Shown here: positions 7,869 to 16,590 of the stretch, in pieces
Numbering within the stretch: the first letter of the stretch is position 1
Layout: each line of letters opens with the position of its first letter
NCBI GenBank assembly: GCA_001897155.1
Contig: MKSF01000020.1
Location: 1-64,000 of the forward strand
Length of the DNA stretch: 64,000 nucleotides
Direction: 5' to 3'
DNA from: Bacteroidetes bacterium 47-18
GTDB taxonomy: Bacteria > Bacteroidota > Bacteroidia > Chitinophagales > Chitinophagaceae
Position numbers and translations under genes: made by a program
Notes under the pieces: generated by a model
What the model was told of the DNA's origin: nothing
Seen by the model: the letters and a program-made list of their open reading frames with translations, nothing else
Database searches by the model: none

Positions 7869-7888
7869 ATGTATGATATTTCATACAT
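7869..7888. promoter_or_regulatory. Perfect palindrome, candidate HipB-type operator
   Basis: ATGTATGA-TATT-TCATACAT: 8-bp perfect arms around a 4-base spacer. It lies 30 bases upstream of the -7 element of the hipBA-like pair, where an autoregulating antitoxin would bind. Seen in sequence; function inferred. Confidence 0.5.
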
Positions 7889-7918
7889 AAATATTTTTTA
7901 CTTATCAGGATTATTTTG

Positions 7919-7926
7919 TAAATTTG
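7919..7926 (+). promoter_or_regulatory. -7 promoter element of the hipBA-type operon
   Basis: TAAATTTG, exact TAnnTTTG match, 38 bases before the ATG at 7965. The remaining ~230 bases between this site and the T9SS gene hold only that gene's promoter, the palindrome and AT-rich DNA. Confidence 0.6.
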
Positions 7927-7964
7927 AATGATATTTTAGACATTAATAGTAAAAAATCATATCA

Positions 7965-8309
7965 ATGAATGATTTAACGGACATTGATGCGCTGAGCGAT
8001 GTAGCTATTATGAAGATGATCGGCACATTCATACAGGACAGGCGTATTGCAAGCAATCTCACACAGGAGGAAACGGCCGGGAGGGCTGCGATGAGCCGCT
8101 CTACACTCAGCCTCGCCGAACGTGGCGAAAGCACCACTGTTGCAAACCTTTTGAAAATATTAAGGGTGCTGGACTGCCTCTATGTATTGGAGCCTTTCCG
8201 GTCAAGGGAAACGATCAGCCCCATCAGGCTGGCGCAGGAAGAGGAAAAAAGGCGGAAAAGGGCTTCCCGTCATCAGCAGCTACCCGGTAAAGACGATACG
8301 GCATGGTAA
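7965..8309 (+). CDS. hipB: HipB-like XRE-family antitoxin/regulator
   Basis: A 114-residue DNA-binding protein. Residues ~17-72 form an XRE helix-turn-helix: I-G-T-F-I-Q-D-R-R-I, then L-T-Q-E-E-T-A-G-R-A-A-M-S-R-S-T-L-S-L-A-E-R-G. The C-terminal tail is strongly basic (EEEKRRKRASRHQQ) and probably contacts DNA or the kinase. The stop overlaps the start of the downstream hipA-like gene by seven bases, the usual coupled arrangement of these modules. In known systems the antitoxin represses its own operon and sequesters HipA; the 20-base palindrome at 7869 is a good candidate site. The symbol denotes family resemblance, not proven orthology. Confidence 0.85.
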   Translation: MNDLTDIDALSDVAIMKMIGTFIQDRRIASNLTQEETAGRAAMSRSTLSLAERGESTTVANLLKILRVLDCLYVLEPFRSRETISPIRLAQEEEKRRKRASRHQQLPGKDDTAW

Positions 8310-9589
8310 CCACCGCTTTTGTAAAATTATGGGGCCAACGCATAGGCGCCGTAGCCTGGGACCCCGGCCAGGAGCTGGGCTACTTTGAGTATGACAAGGC
8401 ATTCAGCGACGGCAGGCTGGAAGTGGCGCCGCTCAGGATGCCGCTGAGCAGCCGGGTGTACGCCTTTCCTGAGCTCAGGGGAACAAGCACCTTCAGAGGG
8501 CTGCCCGGCCTGCTGGCAGACTCGCTGCCGGACAGGTACGGTAACGACCTGATCAATATATGGCTGGCCCGGAACGGCCGTCCGGAAAATTCCCTGAATC
8601 CCGTGGAGCTGCTCTGCTTTATAGGCAACAGGGGTATGGGCGCGCTGGAATTTGAGCCATCCACCCTGCCGTCCAGAGACAGCGCCGGCTCCCTGGAGCT
8701 TTCGGACCTGATAGCTACCACTATGAGACTGCTGGAAAACAGGGAGCAATTCGAAACCCATACGGATCATAATATGCAGGATGTGCTGCTGGATGTCCTG
8801 AAAATGGGCACCTCCGCGGGCGGCGCCAGGCCCAAGGCCATTATCGCTTATAATGAATCCACCGGCACGATCCGCTCCGGGCAGACGCTGCAGGAGCCCG
8901 GCTATGAGCACTGGCTGATCAAATTCGACGGGGTCAGCGATACACAATTCGGCGCCAGCTACGGGTACGGCCGCGTGGAAATGGCCTACTACCTCATGGC
9001 TACCGGCACCGGGATCGAAATGACGGAAAGCAGGCTGATAGAGGAAGCAGGCAGGGCCCATTTCATGACCCAGCGCTTTGACAGGAGGAACGGTAATGAA
9101 AAGCTGCATATGCAGACCTTCTGCGCTATCGGGCACTATGATTTCAACAGGATCACCAGCTACAGCTATGAGCAGCTGTTTCAGACCATGCGCGCCTTAA
9201 GGCTGTCGTACGCGGAAGCCGAACAAATGTACCGGCGGATGGTATTTAACGTGCTGGCCCGGAATTGCGATGACCATACCAAGAATTTCGCTTTCCTGAT
9301 GGAGCCTGACGGGAAATGGCGGCTGGCGCCCGCATACGATATATGTCATGCTTACCGTCCTGACAGTGAATGGGTAAGCCAGCATAATTTAAGCATCAAC
9401 GGCAAAAGGAAGGATTTTACAAAAGAAGATCTCCTGGTCATTGCCAGGCAGAACAGCATCCGGAACCCGGAACGTATCCTCGGCGAGGTATCGGCGGGGG
9501 TAGCCCTCTGGACGGACTATGCCGCAGCCTGTAAAGTAGATGAAAAGCTGGCACAGGCCATAGACAGCACCCTCCTGAAAACAATATAA
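8303..9589 (+). CDS. hipA: HipA-like serine/threonine kinase toxin
   Basis: A 428-residue protein with the full two-part HipA layout: N-subdomain (residues ~5-110, beta-rich, ending F-I-G-N-R-G-M-G-A-L) and the kinase-like C-terminal region. G-T-S-A-G-G-A-R-P-K at 169-178 is the P-loop; Ser171 is the likely autophosphorylation site. N-x-L-A-R-N-C-D-D-H-T-K-N at 316-328 is the catalytic loop (D323/D324), and L-A-P-A-Y-D at 341-346 supplies the metal-binding Asp346. Known HipA kinases phosphorylate aminoacyl-tRNA synthetases and cause dormancy; the target here is unknown. All key residues are intact, so the toxin should be active. It overlaps hipB by seven bases. Confidence 0.88.
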   Translation: MVTTAFVKLWGQRIGAVAWDPGQELGYFEYDKAFSDGRLEVAPLRMPLSSRVYAFPELRGTSTFRGLPGLLADSLPDRYGNDLINIWLARNGRPENSLNPVELLCFIGNRGMGALEFEPSTLPSRDSAGSLELSDLIATTMRLLENREQFETHTDHNMQDVLLDVLKMGTSAGGARPKAIIAYNESTGTIRSGQTLQEPGYEHWLIKFDGVSDTQFGASYGYGRVEMAYYLMATGTGIEMTESRLIEEAGRAHFMTQRFDRRNGNEKLHMQTFCAIGHYDFNRITSYSYEQLFQTMRALRLSYAEAEQMYRRMVFNVLARNCDDHTKNFAFLMEPDGKWRLAPAYDICHAYRPDSEWVSQHNLSINGKRKDFTKEDLLVIARQNSIRNPERILGEVSAGVALWTDYAAACKVDEKLAQAIDSTLLKTI

Positions 9590-9680
9590 AGAGTAATAGG
9601 CGCCGCAGGCATCTTCAACCGTAAAAAACAGGCGTTCATCGAAAAAGATGTTCTGAAAATAAAAATGTAACCCGGAAATA

Positions 9681-9688
9681 TAACTTTG
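9681..9688 (+). promoter_or_regulatory. -7 promoter element of nadE
   Basis: TAACTTTG, exact TAnnTTTG match, 40 bases before the nadE ATG at 9729. Confidence 0.6.
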
Positions 9689-9728
9689 ATTAACATAAAA
9701 TATTACCTTCAATATTATTTCAGCGACC

Positions 9729-11411
9729 ATGAGAATAGTCTTAGCGCAACAGAACTACCATATAGGAAATATAGCGTATAACACAGCAAAAATCATCAAG
9801 GCCATAGAAAGCGCCGCTGCAGAGCAGGCGGATATGATCATCTTCCCCGAGCTGGCCATTTGCGGCTACCCCCCACGGGATATCCTGTACTTTGAAGCTT
9901 TCCTGGAACAGTGCAGGGACAGCATCAGCCGGCTGCTGCCTTATTCGGGAAACATTGGCATACTGGTAGGCTGCCCTTCCCCCAACCCGGTACCGGAAGG
10001 CAAAGCGCTCCACAACAGCGCATACTTCCTGTATGAAGGCGCCATACAGCAGGTGATCCACAAGACACTCCTGCCCACTTATGATGTATTTGATGAATAC
10101 AGGTATTTTGAGCCCGCCACCGTTCACGAGATACTGCACTTCAAAGGCAAGAAGATCGCCGTCACTATTTGCGAAGACATCTGGGATATAGAGCCGGACC
10201 CGATGTACAATTATGCCCCGCTGGACCGGCTTTCAGAGCAGGCTCCTGATTTCATTGTCAACCTGAGCGCTTCTCCTTTCAATTACAACCACGAGCTCAA
10301 CAGGAAAGTGGTGCTCAAGCATAATACCCGCAAATACGGGCTGCCCCTGCTCTATTGCAACTGCACGGGCTCCCAGACAGAGATCATCTTTGACGGCGGT
10401 TCGCTGGTCTTCGACCGGCAGGGCAACCAGCTCCTGGAGCTGCCCCAGTTTGAGGAGGCGCTGGCCACGGTCACCATTGATGACGCCAATAACATCGCGC
10501 TGCCCGTAGAGATACCGGACGGCGAGATACCGGATGAGCTATACACCCCCTTCACCCTGCAGCCCGGCTACAATATCGGGAATATACATAAGGCGCTGGT
10601 TTACGGCATCCGGGAATATTTTACCAAAATGGGATTCCGTAAAGCGCTCGTGGCATCCTCCGGGGGCATAGACAGCGCGGTGACGCTGGCCCTGGCCTGT
10701 GAGGCGCTGGGACCGGAGAACGTACATGCCCTGCTGCTGCCCTCCCAGTATTCCAGCGACCATTCGGTGACCGATGCCGTACAGCTTTCGGAAAACCTCG
10801 GCAACCCGTATGACATTCTGTCTGTTAAGGATATTTATTTCAGCGTAGCGGACACGCTGGCACCCATATTTAAAGACCTGGCCGCCGATGTTACGGAAGA
10901 AAATATCCAGTCCCGCATCCGGGGATTGCTCTCAATGGCATTATGCAACAAGTTCAATTACATACTATTGAATACTTCTAACAAAAGCGAGCTATCTACC
11001 GGGTATGGTACCCTGTACGGGGATATGGCCGGCGGCCTGGGCGTATTGGGCGACCTGTACAAGCAGCAGGTATATGCACTGGCGCGCTATATCAACACCA
11101 CCCGGGACATCATCCCGGTCCATATCATAGAAAAAGCCCCCAGCGCGGAGCTGCGGCCGGACCAGAAAGACACTGACAGTTTGCCGGAGTATGAGATTCT
11201 GGATAACATATTGTACCAGTATATAGACAGGTTCCGCGGAACGGACGACATTGTCCGTAATGGGTATGACGAAGCGCTGGTGAGGAAAACGCTCCGGATG
11301 GTGAACCAGAACGAGTACAAGCGCAACCAGTTCTGCCCTGTCATACGGGTTTCTTCCAAGGCCTTCGGACCGGGCAGAAGGATACCTATCGTATCGCAGT
11401 TCACCGTATAG
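9729..11411 (+). CDS. nadE: Glutamine-dependent NAD+ synthetase
   Basis: A 560-residue enzyme for the last step of NAD synthesis: ATP-dependent amidation of deamido-NAD with ammonia from glutamine. The N-terminal nitrilase-type glutaminase domain (1-~260) has the Glu-Lys-Cys triad: E41 in F-P-E-L-A-I-C-G-Y, K112 in H-K-T-L-L-P, and C148 in T-I-C-E-D-I-W-D. The C-terminal synthetase domain (~280-560) has the ATP P-loop S-S-G-G-I-D-S at 310-316 and the motif L-N-T-S-N-K-S-E-L-S-T-G-Y. The fused glutaminase means no separate ammonia source is needed. Single gene with its own promoter. Confidence 0.95.
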   Translation: MRIVLAQQNYHIGNIAYNTAKIIKAIESAAAEQADMIIFPELAICGYPPRDILYFEAFLEQCRDSISRLLPYSGNIGILVGCPSPNPVPEGKALHNSAYFLYEGAIQQVIHKTLLPTYDVFDEYRYFEPATVHEILHFKGKKIAVTICEDIWDIEPDPMYNYAPLDRLSEQAPDFIVNLSASPFNYNHELNRKVVLKHNTRKYGLPLLYCNCTGSQTEIIFDGGSLVFDRQGNQLLELPQFEEALATVTIDDANNIALPVEIPDGEIPDELYTPFTLQPGYNIGNIHKALVYGIREYFTKMGFRKALVASSGGIDSAVTLALACEALGPENVHALLLPSQYSSDHSVTDAVQLSENLGNPYDILSVKDIYFSVADTLAPIFKDLAADVTEENIQSRIRGLLSMALCNKFNYILLNTSNKSELSTGYGTLYGDMAGGLGVLGDLYKQQVYALARYINTTRDIIPVHIIEKAPSAELRPDQKDTDSLPEYEILDNILYQYIDRFRGTDDIVRNGYDEALVRKTLRMVNQNEYKRNQFCPVIRVSSKAFGPGRRIPIVSQFTV

Positions 11412-11528
11412 CCTTATAGGAAATGCTGATGGCTGATACGAAAAATATTATTGCATATTTACAGCAGAATACCGTAATTTACAACGCTTATTTACAAACC
11501 ATACAAAAAATATTTTCAGTACGTAACA

Positions 11529-12482
11529 ATGAATCAAAGAAACATCTCAGAACACATTAAATGTTTGATTATAGGATCAGGCCCGGCAGGATATACAGCA
11601 GCCATCTACGCAGCAAGAGCAAATATGAAACCGGTTTTAATATCGGGACTACAGCCCGGCGGTCAGCTGACCATCACCACGGATGTAGAGAATTACCCCG
11701 GCTACCCTGAAGGTATTATGGGGCCGCAGATGATGAAAGATTTTGAAGAGCAGGCAAGACGTATGGGCGCCGACCTGCGCTGGGGCTATGTGAATGAGGT
11801 GGATTTCTCCCAACGCCCGTTCGCCGTACAGGTGGATGAGGATAAATGGATCAGCGCGGAATCCGTGATCATCGCCACGGGAGCCTCTGCCAAATGGCTG
11901 GGCATCCCTTCCGAGGAAAGGCTGAACGGCTACGGCGTTTCCGCCTGTGCCGTATGTGACGGCTTTTTCTTCAGGGACAAGGAAGTAGCCATTGTAGGCG
12001 CCGGCGATACCGCCTGTGAAGAAGCCCTTTATCTCTCCAAGATCTGCTCTAAAGTGCATATGCTGGTAAGGAAGGATGAAATGAGAGCCTCCAAGGTTAT
12101 GCAGAACAGAGTGCTGAAAACAGAGAATATCCGGGTGTACTGGAATACCGAAACAGACGAGATACTCGGGGATAAGAAAGTGGAAGGCGTCAGGATCCGC
12201 AACAACCGTACCGGTGAGCTGACGGAGATACCGCTGAGCGCTTTCTTCGTGGCCATCGGTCACCAGCCCAATACCGATCTTTTCAAAGGCACGCTGGATA
12301 TGGATGAAAGCGGCTACCTGGTCACCGAAAAAGGCAGCACCAGGACCAATATCGAAGGGGTGTTCGCCTGCGGCGACGTACAGGACAACATCTATCGCCA
12401 GGCCGTTACGGCGGCGGGAAGCGGCTGTATGGCCGCGCTGGATGCCGAAAGATATTTAGCTGCGCTGGAAGACGGTCAATAA
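11529..12482 (+). CDS. trxB: Thioredoxin-disulfide reductase
   Basis: A 317-residue NADPH-dependent flavoenzyme that reduces thioredoxin. FAD site G-S-G-P-A-G-Y-T-A-A at 16-25. The active disulfide is C-A-V-C at 140-143, followed by D-G-F-F-F. The NADPH-binding fold is V-G-A-G-D-T-A-C-E-E-A, and the closing FAD motif is F-A-C-G-D-V-Q-D near the C-terminus. Length and motif order match low-molecular-weight bacterial TrxB. It could supply electrons for the TlpA-like and DsbD-like proteins elsewhere in the window, though this is only a pathway inference. It lies between nadE and the protease gene on the same strand, with gaps of about 100 bases on each side. Confidence 0.95.
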   Translation: MNQRNISEHIKCLIIGSGPAGYTAAIYAARANMKPVLISGLQPGGQLTITTDVENYPGYPEGIMGPQMMKDFEEQARRMGADLRWGYVNEVDFSQRPFAVQVDEDKWISAESVIIATGASAKWLGIPSEERLNGYGVSACAVCDGFFFRDKEVAIVGAGDTACEEALYLSKICSKVHMLVRKDEMRASKVMQNRVLKTENIRVYWNTETDEILGDKKVEGVRIRNNRTGELTEIPLSAFFVAIGHQPNTDLFKGTLDMDESGYLVTEKGSTRTNIEGVFACGDVQDNIYRQAVTAAGSGCMAALDAERYLAALEDGQ

Positions 12483-12575
12483 CACTAAATAAACACATTG
12501 AACAACAACAAAATCAGCATGTTGTCGTTTAACTAAACGGTATTTAAAAGCAAACAATAAAATTAGCTCAATACT

Positions 12576-14750
12576 ATGCTAAAATTCATGAAAAACAAGA
12601 TCTTAATACCAAGCCTCCTGCTTTTATTCATTGCACTGATATTGTCGTTCCAGTACGGCTCTAAAAAGAGCAATGCCAATATCAGCGAGCAGAATATCAT
12701 CATGAAGACCGTGATGGATATCATAGAGCTGGGACACTACGCTCCCAGGCCGCTCAATGACAGCATTTCGATGAATGCGTATGACAAGTTTTTTGAGACC
12801 ATTGACTACGAAAAAAAATATTTTACAGCCAAAGACCTCAAGCAATTTGAGCCTTACCGTTTCCAGCTGGACGATGAGGTAAGGGAGAACTCCCTGGAAT
12901 TCTTCAATAAATTCATGCCTGTTTTCCGTAAAAAGCTGGAGGCATCCGAAGGCATTTATAAAGACATCCTCAGCCATCCTTTCAGCTTCGACAAGAACGA
13001 CAGCCTGAACCTGGATTATAAGAAAACGGCTTTTCCTGAAAATGACAAGGACCAAAAGGAAAGATGGGCCACACTACTGAAGCACAGGGTGCTGATCAAG
13101 TACAACGACCTGAAGGAAGCGGAAGACAAGAAAGCCAAGGATTCCGCCGGCTACAAGGCCAGGGACTTTGCCACGCTCGAAAAGGAAGCCAGGGAGTCTG
13201 TGCTGAAGATACAGGAACGCAGCACCAAGCGCTTTAAGAAATTCACGGACAATGAATTCTTTTCCATTTACATGAACAGCATTACGGGTACTATGGACCC
13301 CCATACCACCTATATGCTGCCCAGCGACCGCAAGCGTTTCGATGAAATGATGAGCGGCGGGTTCATCGGTATAGGCGCCGCCTTACAGGAAACGGATGAA
13401 GGCAAGGTGAAGATATCCAATATCATCACCGGCTCTCCCGCCTGGAAGAACGGTAAGCTGAAAGCTGAGGACGTGATCCTCCAGGTAGCGCAGGGCGATG
13501 CCCTCCCCGTGGATGTGGACGGCTATGAGATCAATGATGTCATCAAGCTGATCCGAGGCAAAAAAGGTACGGAAGTGCGGCTGACCGTACAGCATTCCGA
13601 TGGGACCAAGGAAGTGATCAGCATCATCCGCGATGAGGTGGTCTATGAAGAGACATTTGCCAAATCCGCTATCGTGGAGAAGGAAGGCAAAAAGATCGGG
13701 TATATCTATCTGCCGGAATTTTACGCGGATTTCGACAATAAAAGTACGGGAAGACGCTCCGGGAAGGACGTGGATATCGAGGTGAGGAAGCTGATGGCCG
13801 AGCACGTGGACGGCATTGTGCTGGACCTGCGCAATAACGGCGGCGGCTCCCTCATTGATGTGGTGGAAATGGCCGGCATCTTCCTGGGCAAAACACCCGT
13901 GGTGCAGGTAAGGACAAGCGGCAATAATATTACACCGCATATCAGCAAGCAGGCCGCCCCGGTATATTCCGGACCGCTGACTGTGATGATCAACGGCCGC
14001 AGCGCCTCCGCCTCCGAGATCCTTGCAGCCGTGCTGCAGGACTGCGGCAGGGCTGTGATAGTAGGCTCCAACTCTTTCGGTAAGGGAACCGTACAGAACG
14101 TCATCCCGCTGGACCAGGCGCTGGACCGTTCCGTTTCCCAGAAAATACTGGAGATGTTCAACGCGTCCAAAGGCAACGAAGCCAACTACGATGGCATAGG
14201 CTCCCTGAAGCTGACCATCCAGAAATTTTACAGGGTCAACGGCGGCTCCACCCAGCTTAAAGGGGTGAAACCGGATATTTATCTCCCCGATGCCTATGAT
14301 CAACTGGACATCTACAGCGAGAAAAAAGATCCTGCCGCCCTGCCATGGGACAAGATCAGCCCGGTAAACTATACCAAATGGCCGGAACCGCTCCAGATCG
14401 GCTACCTGAATATGAAGAGCGAAGCCAGGGTGAGAAACAACGAAACCTTCAGGCTGATCACCCAGACGGCCAACAGGCTTAAGAAGCAACAGGAAAATAA
14501 TGTGGTGTACCTGAACTATAACAAGTACCTGGATAAGCTGAAAGAAGGCAAGGACATCAATGACAAGATCGAGGCGCTGGAAAAATCCACCGATAATACG
14601 ATCAAGGTGATCAACCCCTCCGCAGACCTTGCCAAGATCAATGAAAGCGATGACAGCAGGAAGAAAAATACGGAATGGCTGGACGACCTTAAAAAGGACG
14701 TCTACCTGGGCGAGACCACCAATATCATGCTGGACTGGATCAAAAGCTGA
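12576..14750 (+). CDS. Carboxy-terminal processing protease (tail-specific protease Prc/CtpA type, S41)
   Basis: A 724-residue periplasmic serine protease that trims or degrades proteins from their C-termini. A signal/anchor segment lies at ~8-27. A helical N-terminal region resembling E. coli Prc follows to ~230. A PDZ domain (~245-340, containing G-S-P-A-W-K-N-G-K-L) and the S41 catalytic core come next. The S-A-S-A-S-E motif puts the nucleophile at about Ser478, and F-G-K-G-T-V-Q gives Lys503, the catalytic dyad. The C-terminal ~120 residues are charged and coiled-coil-like. The size is that of the long Prc subgroup rather than the short CtpA forms. An internal Met at residue 5 is an alternative start. 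A strong terminator follows. Confidence 0.92.
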   Translation: MLKFMKNKILIPSLLLLFIALILSFQYGSKKSNANISEQNIIMKTVMDIIELGHYAPRPLNDSISMNAYDKFFETIDYEKKYFTAKDLKQFEPYRFQLDDEVRENSLEFFNKFMPVFRKKLEASEGIYKDILSHPFSFDKNDSLNLDYKKTAFPENDKDQKERWATLLKHRVLIKYNDLKEAEDKKAKDSAGYKARDFATLEKEARESVLKIQERSTKRFKKFTDNEFFSIYMNSITGTMDPHTTYMLPSDRKRFDEMMSGGFIGIGAALQETDEGKVKISNIITGSPAWKNGKLKAEDVILQVAQGDALPVDVDGYEINDVIKLIRGKKGTEVRLTVQHSDGTKEVISIIRDEVVYEETFAKSAIVEKEGKKIGYIYLPEFYADFDNKSTGRRSGKDVDIEVRKLMAEHVDGIVLDLRNNGGGSLIDVVEMAGIFLGKTPVVQVRTSGNNITPHISKQAAPVYSGPLTVMINGRSASASEILAAVLQDCGRAVIVGSNSFGKGTVQNVIPLDQALDRSVSQKILEMFNASKGNEANYDGIGSLKLTIQKFYRVNGGSTQLKGVKPDIYLPDAYDQLDIYSEKKDPAALPWDKISPVNYTKWPEPLQIGYLNMKSEARVRNNETFRLITQTANRLKKQQENNVVYLNYNKYLDKLKEGKDINDKIEALEKSTDNTIKVINPSADLAKINESDDSRKKNTEWLDDLKKDVYLGETTNIMLDWIKS

Positions 14751-14770
14751 TCTTAACAACCGCATCCAAC

Positions 14771-14802
14771 AAAAGAACGTATCGTCCGCGGTACGTTCTT
14801 TT
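14771..14802 (+). terminator. Rho-independent terminator after the processing protease
   Basis: Perfect 11-bp stem AAAAGAACGTA / TACGTTCTTTT with a 10-base loop, 20 bases after the stop codon. Confidence 0.85.
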
Positions 14803-14948
14803 GCTTTGGAGAGCGGGCCGGAATTTTACAAAAAAATGACATATCCATAGTTTATTTGTAAAAACCGAAGTATTTTCGCACGTGACAGCTCCTGCCCGGG
14901 GCATCACCCTTTATTACAAGACACAAACGCAACACAAGTTTTATTTTT

Positions 14949-16280
14949 ATGGCCTATATCCAACAAATATTATTTGTTCTTTTACTGATTGCTGCCGGTT
15001 ACCTGTTCTTTAAAAAAGCCAAGAGTATATACAGAAATATCAAGCTGGGTAAGCCGGAAGACCTGAGCGACCACCCGAATGAAAGGTTTAAGAACATGAT
15101 GATCCTGGCTTTCGGGCAGAAAAAAATGTTCAAAAGGATCACCCCGGCCATACTCCACTTCTTTGTATATGCAGGCTTTATAATCATAAATATAGAAATG
15201 GCGGAGATCGTGCTGGATGGCATCCTGGGCACTCACCGCCTGTTTGCACCTTTCCTGGACACCCTCTACCCTGTTTTACTGGATATATTTGAAGTACTGG
15301 CCTTACTGGTGCTGGTATCCTGTGCCATATTCCTGGTAAGAAGGAATATCCTTAAGATCAAAAGGCTCAGCCAGGGCGAGCTGGACGGATGGCCTAAAAG
15401 CGACGCCAATTATATCCTGATCACGGAGATCGTGCTGATGACCCTCCTGCTGACCATGAATGCCGCAGACTATAACCTGCAGCAGCTGAACAGCGGGCAT
15501 TATACCCAGGTGGGCGCGTTTGCCGTATCCCAATACCTGGCGCCTTTGTTCAGCGGGTGGAGCGAATCCTCCCTTATCCTGCTGGAAAGGGTATGCTGGT
15601 GGCTGCATATAGCCGGGATTCTGGCATTTTTGAATTACCTGCCGTATTCCAAGCACCTGCACATACTGCTGGCGTTCCCCAATGCCTTCTACGCGCGCCT
15701 CCGGCCGGCCGGCGAAGTGAAAAATATGCCCTCTATACAAAACGAGGTGCTCTATATGATGGAGCCGGATAAGACCCCGGCAGACGTACCTGCTGATGCC
15801 GAACCGCCGCGTTTCGGCGCGAGGGACGTGCAGGACCTTTCCTGGAAAAACCTCCTGGATGCTTATGCGTGTACGGAGTGCGGCAGGTGCACAGCCATGT
15901 GTCCCGCTAATATCACGGGTAAATTATTATCGCCCCGCCTTATTATGATGAAGACCCGCGACCGCGCAGACGAAGTAGGTAAGAACATAGATGCCCATAA
16001 CGCCACCTTTACCGATGACGGCAAAGCGCTGCTGCATGACTATATTACCGCGGAAGAGCTGAGAGCCTGTACCTCCTGTAATGCCTGCGTGGAAGCCTGC
16101 CCTGTAATGATCAATCCGCTGGACATCATCCTCGAGCTGCGCCGTAACCTCATTATGGAAGAATCCAACGCGCCCCAGGAGTGGAATATGATGTTTAGCA
16201 ATATAGAAAATAATATGGCCCCCTGGAAATTCAGTCCTGACGACAGGGATAAATGGGCCGAAGAGCTCCGGCAGGCATGA
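14949..16280 (+). CDS. Membrane-bound (Fe-S)-binding protein, HdrC/GlpC-like with NarI-like helices
   Basis: A 443-residue protein. An N-terminal membrane part with several helices (~1-20, 65-100, 110-130, 155-180, 215-235) is followed by a soluble part with two [4Fe-4S] motifs: C-x2-C-x2-C-x3-C-P at C308/311/314/318 and again at C374/377/380/384. This layout is known from HdrC-like electron-transfer proteins coupled to a membrane quinone or menaquinone site. In related organisms it is commonly next to a gene with CCG (HdrB-like) domains; here it is followed by a terminator and unrelated genes. The electron donor and acceptor are unknown. The call is firm for architecture, weak for role. Confidence 0.85.
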   Translation: MAYIQQILFVLLLIAAGYLFFKKAKSIYRNIKLGKPEDLSDHPNERFKNMMILAFGQKKMFKRITPAILHFFVYAGFIIINIEMAEIVLDGILGTHRLFAPFLDTLYPVLLDIFEVLALLVLVSCAIFLVRRNILKIKRLSQGELDGWPKSDANYILITEIVLMTLLLTMNAADYNLQQLNSGHYTQVGAFAVSQYLAPLFSGWSESSLILLERVCWWLHIAGILAFLNYLPYSKHLHILLAFPNAFYARLRPAGEVKNMPSIQNEVLYMMEPDKTPADVPADAEPPRFGARDVQDLSWKNLLDAYACTECGRCTAMCPANITGKLLSPRLIMMKTRDRADEVGKNIDAHNATFTDDGKALLHDYITAEELRACTSCNACVEACPVMINPLDIILELRRNLIMEESNAPQEWNMMFSNIENNMAPWKFSPDDRDKWAEELRQA

Positions 16281-16297
16281 TATGGATGTCTTATATA

Positions 16298-16336
16298 AAA
16301 AAGCAAAGGTTCCGGTGTACGGAACCTTTGCTTTTT
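16298..16336 (+). terminator. Rho-independent terminator after the Fe-S protein
   Basis: Perfect 16-bp stem AAAAAGCAAAGGTTCC / GGAACCTTTGCTTTTT with a 7-base loop, starting 17 bases after the stop. Its A-rich and T-rich flanks would let it work in both directions. Confidence 0.9.
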
Positions 16337-16404
16337 GCAGGCCTGCAGCCCTCACCTACTTTTAAGTGATCATATCGGCTTATAGGAAACCTCTCCATAC
16401 ACGT

Positions 16405-16510
16405 ACACATCACCGAGAAGTACCTATCTACGGATCAGCGGGCACTTTTGCTATCAATACCTGTAACACGCCGGTCCTTCCGGACGGATGCGGTACATCT
16501 CTTATTTTGC
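16405..16510 (-). repeat. Dispersed intergenic repeat, copy E (subtype 2, minus orientation)
   Basis: The minus strand reads GCAAAATAAGAGATG (16510-16496), then CGCATCCGTCCGGAAGGACC, and later an exact 20-base match with copy C (ATAGCAAAAGTGCCCGCTGA, 16454-16435). It lies between the terminator at 16298 and the Fur-family gene. Nothing else is seen in this ~310-base gap. Confidence 0.75.
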
Positions 16511-16590
16511 AGCCCCTTATAATGTATCTTACACCTTCTGTTTGATGACCCTGTCGCTTATATAGCAGAATTGGTCAGTTATCTTTATTA

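Noticed and set aside
7670-7876. A 68-codon plus-strand frame between the T9SS gene and hipB
   Set aside because: It overlaps the minus-strand promoter and the palindromic operator; composition does not look like protein.
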